36,316 nt of DNA from an uncultured Spirochaetales bacterium. Its GTDB lineage: Bacteria; Spirochaetota; Spirochaetia; Sphaerochaetales; Sphaerochaetaceae. Positions within the stretch are counted from its first letter, which is position 1, and each line of letters begins with the position of its first letter. A program made the translations under genes and the position numbers. The stretch is from NCBI GenBank assembly GCA_934271365.1, contig CAKQRI010000016.1:1-36316 (forward strand). Direction: 5' to 3'. The notes beneath the pieces are model-generated. The model was not told the DNA's origin, did not search any database, and was given only the letters and a program-made list of their open reading frames with translations. This document shows, in pieces, positions 1 through 8,435 of the stretch.

Positions 1-35
1 TATTATAGCATTCTATCATAACGATTTAAGCAAAG

Positions 36-81
36 AAAAAGAGCTGCTCCTTAAGTCTGACTTATGAAACAGCTCCTTTTT
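36..81. terminator. Hairpin with A/T-flanked stem (bidirectional terminator-like)
   Basis: An A-run followed by GAGCTG (41-46) pairs with CAGCTC (70-75), which is followed by a T-run. An inner 5-bp stem (TAAGT/ACTTA) lies in the loop. The A-run/stem/T-run layout fits a terminator for a gene left of the window. It ends only about 5 nt before the start codon of the next gene, so it could also act as a leader structure. Seen in sequence; function inferred. Confidence 0.5.
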
Positions 82-85
82 GGAT

Positions 86-550
86 ATGAGAAGAAAAGAC
101 AGGGAAAGAGATGAAGGGTTTGCATTAAAGGTCTTTGATGAGGCTCCTTATTGCACATTGGGCTTATCTGATAAGAACGGCCATGTCTATACTGTTCCTC
201 TCTCGATGGTGAGAGAAGGAAAAACGCTGTATTTCCACTCAGCGATGGAAGGGCTGAAATGCAGTATGATCAAGGAGAATAACCATGTTTCAGTATCAGC
301 TGTATCTGAGTTCTTTATCGATTCTGCAGCATATACAGTGCGCTATAGCTCTGCGCATGCAGATGCAGATGCTGTGGAGGTTGTGGATAAGGCTGAGAAG
401 ATCAGGGCGCTGAAGCTTCTCATTAAGCGTTATGCTCCTGATAACACAGCCATAGATCCAGAGAAATACATTGATTCTTTTTTCGATAATACACTTGTTT
501 ATCGGCTGAATCTGAAGAACATATCAGGAAAGGAGAATCCCAAGTTATAA
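86..550 (+). CDS. Pyridoxamine 5'-phosphate oxidase-like (NimA-type) flavin protein
   Basis: A 154-residue protein starting MRRKDRE, a common start of NimA/PNPOx-like split-barrel flavoproteins. The N-terminal part (about residues 18-50, ending VPLSMV) and the segment around LYFHSAMEGLK match the FMN-binding beta-barrel of this family. Such proteins usually bind FMN/FAD and reduce small molecules, or are linked to nitroimidazole resistance; the substrate here is unknown. A TTG two codons upstream (position 80) extends the frame, but the ATG at 86 matches the family start better. No clear Shine-Dalgarno is visible; a hairpin with a T-run sits directly upstream. Length is normal for the family. 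It stands alone, upstream of the tRNA-Asp that borders the island. Confidence 0.8.
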   Translation: MRRKDRERDEGFALKVFDEAPYCTLGLSDKNGHVYTVPLSMVREGKTLYFHSAMEGLKCSMIKENNHVSVSAVSEFFIDSAAYTVRYSSAHADADAVEVVDKAEKIRALKLLIKRYAPDNTAIDPEKYIDSFFDNTLVYRLNLKNISGKENPKL

Positions 551-617
551 GAGAGATTTTGTAATTAGTTGTATTATAACGAAATAAAAAATTTTTATTT
601 TATTTTCTATTTTTCTG

Positions 618-647
618 TTGACTAATTGCTTTGATTTCTGCTAATTT
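618..647 (+). promoter_or_regulatory. Predicted tRNA-Asp promoter
   Basis: TTGACT at 618-623 and TAATTT at 642-647 are separated by 18 bp and lie about 10 bp upstream of the tRNA. They fit a sigma-70 type promoter. The degenerate second tRNA copy lacks an equivalent promoter. Confidence 0.55.
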
Positions 648-657
648 ATCCTTGCTT

Positions 658-731
658 GTGGGAGTAGCGAAGCTGGTTATCGCGCTGGCCTGTCACGCCG
701 GAGATCGCGGGTTCGAGCCCCGTCTCTCACG
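658..731 (+). tRNA. tRNA-Asp (GTC)
   Basis: A complete 74-nt cloverleaf. The acceptor stem GTGGGAG/CTCTCAC has one G-U pair. The D arm is GCGA/TCGC. The anticodon stem CTGGC/GCCGG encloses the loop CTGTCAC, giving anticodon GTC (Asp). The T arm GCGGG/CCCGT has loop TTCGAGC, and G is the discriminator base. CCA is not encoded. A terminator follows directly. It is the likely attachment site of the island to its right. Confidence 0.96.
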
Positions 732-740
732 AACTTATTT

Positions 741-768
741 AAGTCCTTACTAGGTAAGGACTTTTTTA
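741..768 (+). terminator. Rho-independent terminator of tRNA-Asp
   Basis: A perfect 10-bp stem, AAGTCCTTAC (741-750) with GTAAGGACTT (754-763), has a 3-nt loop and is followed by a T-run. A decayed version of the same hairpin follows the tRNA pseudogene at 17,070. Confidence 0.9.
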
Positions 769-779
769 TTTGCTGTAAG

Positions 780-1122
780 TCTCATCTTTGATTTCGACCA
801 GGCCAAAGCTGACCGATTGGCTTCAGTGCTATGCATTTATGTAACATCATTGCCCAAAACAAGGTCTATCTGAACTCCATCTATAGCGCTATCTGATTCA
901 TATGGGGTGGAATGAGATTCTGACGGCAGTGCACTTTGTATTCTGACAAGACTGTCAAAGACTCGGATTTATGTTGAGGAACTGCTCAACAACGAGAATC
1001 TTTTTCGCAAGGTTTTTGAATTCGACCTGGTGATTCGGATAGACGGTTCAAATTCACTCCAGACCAACACGACAGAGAGCAACGCAGACATTCCAACTTT
1101 AAAGGAATTCGCCTCCCCCTGA
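780..1122 (+). other. Decayed coding DNA, no intact gene
   Basis: No intact gene is seen. One frame (about 913-1122) stays open for some 65 codons and contains the peptides SALCILTRLSKTRIYVEEL and NLFRKVFEFDL. A similar shorter peptide (SVLCIYVTSLPKTRSI) is encoded at about 818-870 before a stop. This suggests two related fragments of a dead gene, possibly duplicated. I do not recognise the family. The location between tRNA-Asp and the integrase remnant suggests mobile-element debris. Confidence 0.4.
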
Positions 1123-1419
1123 TGGCATTGGGATACCTGTCCTTATGTCCTTGCCAGAAGATCTGCAGGGACAGAGTCTCACACTGGAATCAAGAAGAGC
1201 TATGTGACTTGCAACGAACTCTGGACTCGCAAGTACCTCATTCCTTACTTCGACAAATACAAGCTCTCTGATATCAGCGTAGATATGATCAACAACTTCT
1301 GGCAGGTTCTGAAGGACAAACATGGCCTCGCTTCGAAGTCAATCAACAATATCAGATCCGTTTTCATCCAGAGTATATTCCTGAACAATGTCCGGACTAT
1401 GTTTTCTACCATCCATTAA
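1123..1419 (+). pseudogene. Tyrosine recombinase (phage integrase) remnant, core-binding domain
   Basis: The frame reads HWDTCPYVLARRSAG and then, from about 1204, a SAM-like core-binding domain with KYLIPYFDKYKLSDISVDMI and ASKSINNIRSVF. This is the arrangement of the N-terminal half of tyrosine integrases (IPYF, L-x-DI, I-NNIR motifs). A stop lies upstream in the same frame, and the catalytic C-terminal domain with its R-H-R-Y residues is absent. The gene is therefore dead. Its position about 400 bp downstream of tRNA-Asp, in the same orientation, is typical for an island integrase next to its attachment site. Family assignment comes from motifs read by eye. Confidence 0.7.
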
Positions 1420-1427
1420 CCCTTCTC

Positions 1428-2273
1428 CTAATACAGATTCTCATTCCAGCCATCTGGAAGCCTCATACCGCCAGAACGTCGGATTGATATCAGCCTTTCG
1501 ACTTCATTTTCTTTCGGCCACTTTCCAACAAGCGATGCAGAATTGGTAATATTCGGATTGCCAATCAGCATAAGTTCAAGCTTTTCTCTTTCTGTGTCTG
1601 TAAGGAGTTTCTGAGGGATGATTGCCGGAGCATAATCAAAGAGCACCAGATAACCTTTTTCCTCTTTTGCTTTGTAGATATCGATGACACAAGGATGCTG
1701 ATTAAGTGATACTCCCAGCTCTTTCGGAAGAGAAAGGAAATGACCATTGTTATAATACCGTACTGGAGAGAATCCTCTTGTTGGGTAATCTGTTATCTCT
1801 GGAATCCTCCATTCTCCGCCGACTTTGATTGCACTCCTTAGCTTGCCCCTTCTTATCCACTGCCGAACTGTCCCAGCTTCAATCTTTGAGTGAGCTGCAA
1901 ACTGCTCAACTGTGAGCAAACCCACCGGGTAGTTAATCAGTCTGAATCTCTCATCTATGTCAAAAACAGCATTGCCATCTTCATCTTCCTGAATCTCAGA
2001 AACATGTCGGATGTACAAGGCATCATTCTTGTTTGTCACCTCAAACGAGTAGAACCAGCCTTCTGGAGCATCGAAGATATTCCTTGAGGCAATCTCTACG
2101 ATGACCTTATCCAGTAGCGATGAAAGGGCATTGTAGTATTGCAAGGTATGCTGAGAATTGTTCCTCATCTCGGATACAACACTTCTACTAGCATTATCCA
2201 AAATCGCAATGACTGATTGTTTGTTTGTTGGTAGGATTTTCCAGACCATTTCTATCGATTCTTTTGACAACAT
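1428..2273 (-). CDS. Helix-turn-helix (excisionase/MerR-like) protein of unknown role
   Basis: A 281-residue protein. Residues about 119-160 (LTVEQFAAHSKIEAGTVRQW, then RRGKL and GEWRIP) form a MerR/excisionase-type winged HTH; GEWRIP is the typical wing end of this class. The rest (a helical N-terminus at 1-70 and a C-terminal 165-281 region) is not recognised. The start ATG at 2273 follows an AGGAAC-type ribosome site. It is transcribed away from the restriction operon and has a dyad-symmetric element at 2291-2326 over its promoter region, suggesting autoregulation and possibly control of the divergent operon. Alternatives are a DNA-binding antitoxin or an island regulator. Confidence 0.7.
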   Translation of the reverse strand: MLSKESIEMVWKILPTNKQSVIAILDNASRSVVSEMRNNSQHTLQYYNALSSLLDKVIVEIASRNIFDAPEGWFYSFEVTNKNDALYIRHVSEIQEDEDGNAVFDIDERFRLINYPVGLLTVEQFAAHSKIEAGTVRQWIRRGKLRSAIKVGGEWRIPEITDYPTRGFSPVRYYNNGHFLSLPKELGVSLNQHPCVIDIYKAKEEKGYLVLFDYAPAIIPQKLLTDTEREKLELMLIGNPNITNSASLVGKWPKENEVERLISIRRSGGMRLPDGWNENLY

Positions 2274-2290
2274 TCATTGTTCCTATTAAC

Positions 2291-2326
2291 TGTATTGTAA
2301 TAGTACATTTTTACTAACGTAATACA
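2291..2326. promoter_or_regulatory. Dyad operator upstream of the HTH gene
   Basis: Arms TGTATT (2291-2296) and TAGTA (2301-2305) are mirrored by TACTA (2312-2316) and AATACA (2321-2326) around a 6-nt centre. The dyad lies 18-53 bp upstream of the HTH gene start and overlaps a possible TACAAT -10 on the minus strand. It could be the binding site of the HTH protein. Confidence 0.5.
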
Positions 2327-2696
2327 CAAATAGATAACTCAACAAGCATGAAAAAAGCTAGTCCACAACTGTGGAAAAGCAGTGCCGAAACCACAAAATC
2401 AAACGTGTACCATCCACTTGAAACGGCTTCGGATGATACACGCAATAACATATTGATATTACGAGACTTACGCCTTTAACGTGAACGTCCCTTATTTGTC
2501 TTGCCCAACGTATACTTTTCTTCATAGATAATGCTATCATTAAAAAACAATGCTTCTGGATTGTTTTACTGCTCTTCCAATACAGCCCCATCTTATTCAG
2601 AAAGGCTCAGGAAAGAATGAGGTACAATTTATAGGCAAAGGAGAACAAAAGTATCTGAGGGTGAGTGTTCATCTTCAGGAGTGCAGTGAGGGGCAG
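2327..2696. other. Non-coding leader between the divergent HTH gene and helicase operon
   Basis: No gene is supported. The helicase frame stays open upstream to 2550, but the protein family starts at 2697. This stretch therefore holds the operon promoter and leader. A weak candidate promoter is TTGCCC near 2502 with an AT-rich -10 (GATAAT) near 2526, though the spacing is long. No strong terminator or riboswitch-like structure is visible. Confidence 0.35.
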
Positions 2697-5600
2697 ATGG
2701 AGGTAATAAACAACGTATCAAAAAAATTGAGAGATGATCTCAAAGAGGAAATCAGATCAGATAGTCGTCTGTCCATCGCTGCTGCTTGTTTCTCCATTTA
2801 CGCTTTTGAAGAACTTAGAAAGGAACTTGAGGGAATCAAGGAACTGAGGTTTATCTTCACATCTCCATCTTTCACGACTGAGAAGACAAGCAAGGAAAGA
2901 AAAGAGTTCTATATTCCACGGCTCAATAGGGAGCGGAGTATTACAGGTACAGAGTTCGAAATCAAATTGAGAAACGAGCTGTCCCAGAAAGCCATTGCAA
3001 GAGAGTGTGCCGACTGGATCAGAGAAAAGGTGAAGTTCAAGTCAAATACAACAGATGAGACAATGATGGGTTTCATGAATGTCGATGACATCTCATACAT
3101 GCCCATTACAGGCTTCTCCACAGCAGAACTTGGATGTGAGAAAGGCAACAATGCCTACAGCATGATCAACAAATTCGAGTCACCCGTCTCCAACGAATAC
3201 AGCAAGCTTTTCAACTCTTTATGGAACTCTGACAAACTTGAGGATGTCACAGATAAGGTCATCGAGAATATCTCGGCTGCATACAACGAAAACTCTCCGG
3301 CTTTTATCTATTTCGTGACGCTCTACAACATCTTCCATGAATTCTTGGAAGATATCTCTGAAGACACGCTGCCAAATGAGGCTACAGGATTTAAGGACAG
3401 CAGAATCTGGAAGATGCTCTACAACTTCCAGAAAGATGCGGCCCTTGGCATCATCAACAAGCTTGAGAAATATAACGGCTGTATCCTTGCAGACAGTGTA
3501 GGCCTTGGAAAGACATTCACAGCCCTTGCTGTTATCAAGTATTACGAGAACAGAAACAAAAATGTTCTTGTACTCTGTCCGAAGAAGCTTGGAAACAACT
3601 GGGTGACATTCAAGGGCAACTACCTCAACAACCCGATAGCAGAAGACAGGCTCCGCTATGATGTTCTCTTTCACACAGACCTTTCCAGGGCACATGGTTA
3701 TTCAAACGGCATAGACCTCTCCCGCCTCAACTGGAGCAACTATGACCTTGTTGTTATCGACGAGTCTCACAACTTCAGAAACGGCGGCCAGATTTATGGC
3801 GATGAGAAGAAAGAGAACCGCTATGCAAGGCTTATGAATCAGGTCATCCGCAAAGGCGTTAAGACAAAAGTCCTGATGCTCTCAGCAACACCTGTAAATA
3901 CGAAGTTCCTGGATCTGAAGTGTCAGCTTGAGCTTGCATATGAGGGTGATGTCTCCAATATTGATCCGCTTCTCAATACAAAGCGGTCAATCAATGACAT
4001 ATTCACAGCAGCACAGAAGACATTCAACAAGTGGAGCAAGCTGCCGGCAGAAGAAAGAACAACGGATTCTCTTCAGAAGTCACTGGACTTTGATTTCTTT
4101 GAACTTCTGGATTCTGTCACGATTGCAAGATCCAGAAAGCACATCCAGACATATTACAGTACAAAGGATATCGGAGAGTTCCCGACAAGGCTTACACCAC
4201 TGTCATACCGTCCTCCTCTTACAGATCTGGACAAGGCGATCACGTATAACGAGATTTTCGACATCCTCATGACACTGAATCTTTCTGTCTATACCCCATC
4301 GGCTTTCATACTTGCCAGCAAGAGAAAGAAGTATGATGAACTATATGACAGCAACAAGCCGAATGCGAACCTGAATCAGCTGGGACGTGAACAGGGTATC
4401 CGTTACCTGATGGCTGTGAACCTCATGAAGAGAATGGAAAGCTCTGTACATTCATTCCGCCTCACTCTTGAGAGAATCCAGTCTTACATATCTTCGATAG
4501 TCAACATCATCAAAGAGTTTGAGAAGCACAAAGATGAAGTGCTGAATCTCACAGATATCTCAAACATGACAGAACTGGACAGCGATGAGGAGAACGCTGA
4601 GGATCTTCTTAAAGTCGGCCGCAAAGTTCAGATCAGCCTTGCTGATATGGACTACATCAGCTGGAGAAGAGATCTTGAAGCGGATCTTGAGAATATCTCC
4701 ATCCTCGATTCTATGGTCAGGGATATTACTCCTGAATACGATACAAAACTTAAGGAACTCATCTCAGTCGTAGACAACAAAGTTCAGCATCCGATAAATG
4801 AAGGCAACAGGAAGATTCTTATCTTCACAGCCTTTGTTGACACAGCTGAATACCTCTACAGTAATATCGCACCGAGAATGAAGACAAAGTATGGACTGGA
4901 TACAGCTCTCATCTCAGGTTCAGTGGATGGAAGATCCACCATCAAAGGTCTGAAATGTGATCTCAATACTGTTCTCACATGTTTCTCACCGATATCAAAA
5001 GACAAAGAGATGCTGATGCCTGGCAATGCTGCCAATATCGACATACTCATTGCCACAGACTGTATTTCAGAAGGACAGAATCTTCAGGACTGCGATTATC
5101 TCATCAACTATGACATTCACTGGAATCCGGTGAGAATCATCCAGAGATTTGGACGAATAGACAGAATTGGCAGCAGAAACAAAGTAATCCAGCTTGTGAA
5201 CTTCTGGCCGGACATCACGCTTGATGAATACATCAATCTCAAAAGCCGTGTCGAAACGAGAATGAAGATAGTGGATCTTACTTCCACTGGTGATGATGAT
5301 ATTCTCTCTCCAGAAGAGAAAGCAGATCTCGATTATAGAAAAGAACAGTTGAAGAAGCTTCAGGAAGAAGTTGTAGATATCGAGGATATGAGTTCTGGTA
5401 TCTCGATTGTTGATCTCGGACTCAACGACTTCAGGATGGATCTCCTAGAATACATCAAAACACATCCTGAGATTGAAAGAGCTCCTTTCGGTCTTAATGC
5501 TGTTACTAGGTGCAAGGAGAATACACCTCCGGGTGTAATCTTTGTTCTCAAGAACAGAACGGGCAACATCAATATTGATAACCAGAACAGACTGCACCCG

Positions 5601-5939
5601 TTCTACATGGTCTATGTCGATATGGATGGCAAAGTCATCACCGACCATCTCTCTCCGAAGAAACTTCTGGACAAGATGCGCTATCTTGCAAGAGATGAGG
5701 AATCTCCGATTCCATCTGTCTACAAACCATTCAACAAGGAGACAAGAGATGGACGGAATATGAAGGCGTACTCATCTCTTCTCGACAAAGCAATCGACTC
5801 CATCATTGAAAAGAAAGAAGAAAGCGATGCAAGAGCATTCCTCTCTGGTGGTCAGATATCCTTCATCAACACACTCATGAAAGGACTTGATGACTTTGAG
5901 CTCATCTGTTTCCTCGTAATCAGGGAGGAAGAATGCTAG
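2697..5939 (+). CDS. SNF2-family helicase with N-terminal PLD-like domain
   Basis: A 1080-residue superfamily-2 DNA translocase and first gene of the defence operon. N-terminal residues 1-220 resemble the phospholipase D-like domain often fused to such helicases, but no H-x-K-x4-D motif is seen, so it is probably a binding rather than catalytic domain. Motor motifs are clear: Walker A ADSVGLGKT (265-273), Walker B DESH (355-358), SATP (396-399), the C-terminal lobe with ATDCISEGQNLQ, and motif VI QRFGRIDRIG (from 816). The start at 2697 was chosen because GAGGGG lies about 4 nt upstream and homologues begin MEVINN; the frame is open to 2550, which would add 49 unlikely residues. It overlaps the next gene by 7 nt. 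It probably supplies a second ATP-driven motor beside Res. Confidence 0.88.
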   Translation: MEVINNVSKKLRDDLKEEIRSDSRLSIAAACFSIYAFEELRKELEGIKELRFIFTSPSFTTEKTSKERKEFYIPRLNRERSITGTEFEIKLRNELSQKAIARECADWIREKVKFKSNTTDETMMGFMNVDDISYMPITGFSTAELGCEKGNNAYSMINKFESPVSNEYSKLFNSLWNSDKLEDVTDKVIENISAAYNENSPAFIYFVTLYNIFHEFLEDISEDTLPNEATGFKDSRIWKMLYNFQKDAALGIINKLEKYNGCILADSVGLGKTFTALAVIKYYENRNKNVLVLCPKKLGNNWVTFKGNYLNNPIAEDRLRYDVLFHTDLSRAHGYSNGIDLSRLNWSNYDLVVIDESHNFRNGGQIYGDEKKENRYARLMNQVIRKGVKTKVLMLSATPVNTKFLDLKCQLELAYEGDVSNIDPLLNTKRSINDIFTAAQKTFNKWSKLPAEERTTDSLQKSLDFDFFELLDSVTIARSRKHIQTYYSTKDIGEFPTRLTPLSYRPPLTDLDKAITYNEIFDILMTLNLSVYTPSAFILASKRKKYDELYDSNKPNANLNQLGREQGIRYLMAVNLMKRMESSVHSFRLTLERIQSYISSIVNIIKEFEKHKDEVLNLTDISNMTELDSDEENAEDLLKVGRKVQISLADMDYISWRRDLEADLENISILDSMVRDITPEYDTKLKELISVVDNKVQHPINEGNRKILIFTAFVDTAEYLYSNIAPRMKTKYGLDTALISGSVDGRSTIKGLKCDLNTVLTCFSPISKDKEMLMPGNAANIDILIATDCISEGQNLQDCDYLINYDIHWNPVRIIQRFGRIDRIGSRNKVIQLVNFWPDITLDEYINLKSRVETRMKIVDLTSTGDDDILSPEEKADLDYRKEQLKKLQEEVVDIEDMSSGISIVDLGLNDFRMDLLEYIKTHPEIERAPFGLNAVTRCKENTPPGVIFVLKNRTGNINIDNQNRLHPFYMVYVDMDGKVITDHLSPKKLLDKMRYLARDEESPIPSVYKPFNKETRDGRNMKAYSSLLDKAIDSIIEKKEESDARAFLSGGQISFINTLMKGLDDFELICFLVIREEEC

Positions 5940-6544
5940 GACTACCCAAAAGTACCGAAGTTTCGCTCCCTCTCTACAAGAAAGATATCCTTGCAAACTT
6001 TGAAGGCACTTCAAAGCAGAAGGATTTATTCAATGATGATATTGCATCACTAAAGATTGTAAATGAATTGTCGCCAAGATCTCTGCCTGTCGAGCCAAGC
6101 AAGACAATCAACGGGATATTCATCATAGAGGTTATTCCCAAGTATCAGGAGATACATCAGGAAGTCCTTGAGATGATCTTCCGCCTGATTCCACAGCACA
6201 TAGTCATTGTCCTGGAGCATGAAGAAAACATCCGGCTTGCCATCCATCAAAGTAAAACATTCATGACAGAGTGGATGCAAATCGGTTACACTTTGAACAT
6301 TGAAGGGCTGTCGATAGATGAGATATGGAAGCACATTGTCGAGGCAATCGGAAACTTCCAGGTAACAGAAAGCCGAACCCTTGAAAAGCAAATCGAACAT
6401 GATTCCGAAATTCAGGCAATCTTACTCAAGATAGAGAAGCTTGAAACTAAGAAACGAAATACAAAGACTCCAAGAATGAAGTATGAGCTGCATCAGCACA
6501 TTCAAGCTCTCACTTCTCAACTGGAAGCACTAAAGAGGAACTGA
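5933..6544 (+). CDS. DUF4391 domain protein
   Basis: A 203-residue protein starting MLGLPKSTEVSLPLYKKDI, with a region around residues 40-65 (IASLKIVNELSPRSLPV, then a GIFIIEV strand) typical of DUF4391. Residues about 150-203 are strongly helical and charged, likely a coiled coil (IQAILLKIEKLETKK). The family has no established biochemical role that I can name, but it recurs between SNF2 helicases and type III methyltransferases, so an adaptor role in the complex is a fair inference. Its ATG lies inside the helicase stop region (7-nt overlap), and its TGA ends one base before the mod ATG. This implies translational coupling and fixed stoichiometry. Confidence 0.75.
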   Translation: MLGLPKSTEVSLPLYKKDILANFEGTSKQKDLFNDDIASLKIVNELSPRSLPVEPSKTINGIFIIEVIPKYQEIHQEVLEMIFRLIPQHIVIVLEHEENIRLAIHQSKTFMTEWMQIGYTLNIEGLSIDEIWKHIVEAIGNFQVTESRTLEKQIEHDSEIQAILLKIEKLETKKRNTKTPRMKYELHQHIQALTSQLEALKRN

Positions 6545-6545
6545 T

Positions 6546-8435
6546 ATGGAAAAGTTGAAGATGCACTCGATGAGCAAGATCGATGAAAACGTAAAGAAGA
6601 TAGCTGCACTATTTCCAGAGTGCATAACTGAGATTATCAATGATAAAGGCGACCTGGAGAATGTCGTCGATATCGACGCATTCAAGAAGCTTTTCTCCAA
6701 AACAGCAGTAGAAGGCAATCAGGAACGCTATCAGTTCACATGGCCTGATAAGCGCAAAGCAAAGGCACTTGTAAATCAGGAAGTCACTTCGACTCTACGA
6801 CCATGCCGGGAGGAGTCAGTTAACTTCGACACAACAGAAAATCTCTACATCGAGGGCGATAACCTCGAAGTTCTCAAGCTTCTCCAGGAAACCTATCTTG
6901 GCAAAATCAAGATGATCTACATCGACCCTCCTTATAACACTGGAAATGACTTCGTATATGAAGATGACTTCGCCCTGAAAACAGATGATTATGTTTCAAA
7001 CAGCGGCCAGTATGATAATCAAGGTAATCGGCTTGTAAACAATACTGAATCGAATGGGAGATTTCATACTGATTGGCTTAATATGATTTATCCAAGACTT
7101 CGCCTTGCGAAGGATTTGCTTTCTGAAAATGGTGTTATTTTCATTTCAATTGATGACAATGAAATAAGCAACATGCTGAATGTATGCAATGAAGTTTTTG
7201 GTGCTCAAAATCATTTGGGGACATTTATCTGGAAACGCAGGCAAATGGTCGATAGCAGAACTAAAACAGGTGTTTCTGAAGATCACGAATATGCCGTTTG
7301 TTATAGAAAATCAATCTTTGGGAGAATTCGTGGGAAAGCCCCTGACTTATCAAAGTATTCTAATCCTGATAACGATCCAAAGGGAGCTTGGATGAGCGCT
7401 GATATGACAGGACTTGCCACTGCTTCTCAGCGGCCAAATCTTCATTATGATTTGACTGATTCCAAGACAGGCATAACATATGCTTGTCCTCCTACTGGAT
7501 GGAGATATGAAAAGAAAAGAATGCAAGAGCTTATGGATAACGGAGAGATTCTATTCCCAAAAGATTCATCAGGACGACCTCGCAGAAAGAAATATGTCAA
7601 AGATTTATCAGGTGAATTTGCAGGTTTCAGTACTGTATTAGAAACAGTGTACAATACCCAAGCAACAAGAGAGCTTAGGAACCTATTTGATGGAAACGAG
7701 TATTTCGATTTTCCAAAACCTGTTGACTTAATAAAGCTTTTTCTTATCCAAGGTGCAGAGGACAAGGATTCATACATCATGGACTTCTTCTCTGGATCTG
7801 CAACAACAGCCCATGCTGTCATGAAGCTCAATGTAGAAGATGGAGGACATCGCAAGTTTATCATGGTTCAAGTACCAGAAAACTGTGATGAAAAGTCAGA
7901 AGCATCCAAATCTTTATTCAAGAACATCTGCGAGATTGGAAAGGAAAGAATCAGAAGAGCTGGTAAGCAGATTCTTGAAGAGATGAAGAATAAGAATGGA
8001 GAACTGTTTGAGGAAGAGTCTACTCTTGATATCGGCTTTAGAGATTTGAAGATCGATTTATCCAACATGAATGATGTCTATTACACCCCAGAAAAAACAG
8101 ATCAGAGAATGCTGGATGGTTTTATTTCCAATATCAAGGAAGGCAGGACAGCAGAAGATCTACTTTTCCAGGTCATGCTTGATCTTGGAGTACTGCTTTC
8201 TGCAAAAATTGCCGAGGAAGATATCGGAGGAAAGAAAGTCTTCAATGTTGATGACAATTACCTCATTGCCTGTTTCGATGAGAATGTTGATGAATCTGTA
8301 ATCATAGAAGCAGCAAAGAAGAAGCCCACATACTTCGTTATGAGAGATTCTTCTCTTGCTAATGATTCTGTATCTGTAAACTTCGACCAGATATTTGCTC
8401 GTTACAGCCCTGATACTGTGAGGAAGGTGCTCTGA
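6546..8435 (+). CDS. mod: Type III restriction-modification methyltransferase (Mod), adenine-specific
   Basis: A 629-residue site-specific DNA N6-adenine methyltransferase. The motif order is beta-class: catalytic DPPY at 127-130 (context MIYIDPPYNTGNDFVYEDDF) comes first, and the SAM-binding DFFSGS is at 413-418. The segment between them holds the target recognition domain. The N-terminal ~100 residues and the C-terminal ~170 residues match the usual Mod extensions that hold Res and the dimer. GAGG about 7 nt upstream of the ATG supports the start. The stop overlaps the res ATG (TGATG). The stretch about 7020-7740, the recognition-domain part, uses visibly more T/A-ending codons than its flanks, suggesting a swapped recognition domain. 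No homopolymer or tandem-repeat tract for phase variation was seen. Confidence 0.93.
   Translation: MEKLKMHSMSKIDENVKKIAALFPECITEIINDKGDLENVVDIDAFKKLFSKTAVEGNQERYQFTWPDKRKAKALVNQEVTSTLRPCREESVNFDTTENLYIEGDNLEVLKLLQETYLGKIKMIYIDPPYNTGNDFVYEDDFALKTDDYVSNSGQYDNQGNRLVNNTESNGRFHTDWLNMIYPRLRLAKDLLSENGVIFISIDDNEISNMLNVCNEVFGAQNHLGTFIWKRRQMVDSRTKTGVSEDHEYAVCYRKSIFGRIRGKAPDLSKYSNPDNDPKGAWMSADMTGLATASQRPNLHYDLTDSKTGITYACPPTGWRYEKKRMQELMDNGEILFPKDSSGRPRRKKYVKDLSGEFAGFSTVLETVYNTQATRELRNLFDGNEYFDFPKPVDLIKLFLIQGAEDKDSYIMDFFSGSATTAHAVMKLNVEDGGHRKFIMVQVPENCDEKSEASKSLFKNICEIGKERIRRAGKQILEEMKNKNGELFEEESTLDIGFRDLKIDLSNMNDVYYTPEKTDQRMLDGFISNIKEGRTAEDLLFQVMLDLGVLLSAKIAEEDIGGKKVFNVDDNYLIACFDENVDESVIIEAAKKKPTYFVMRDSSLANDSVSVNFDQIFARYSPDTVRKVL

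Noticed and set aside
80..85. TTG at 80 as the start of the first gene
   Set aside because: The ATG at 86 gives the MRRKDRE start typical of the family, and the TTG lies in the T-run of the hairpin.
2550..2696. 49-residue N-terminal extension of the SNF2 helicase
   Set aside because: The sequence is low-quality and unlike the family; the ATG at 2697 has a GAGGGG ribosome site and the family start.
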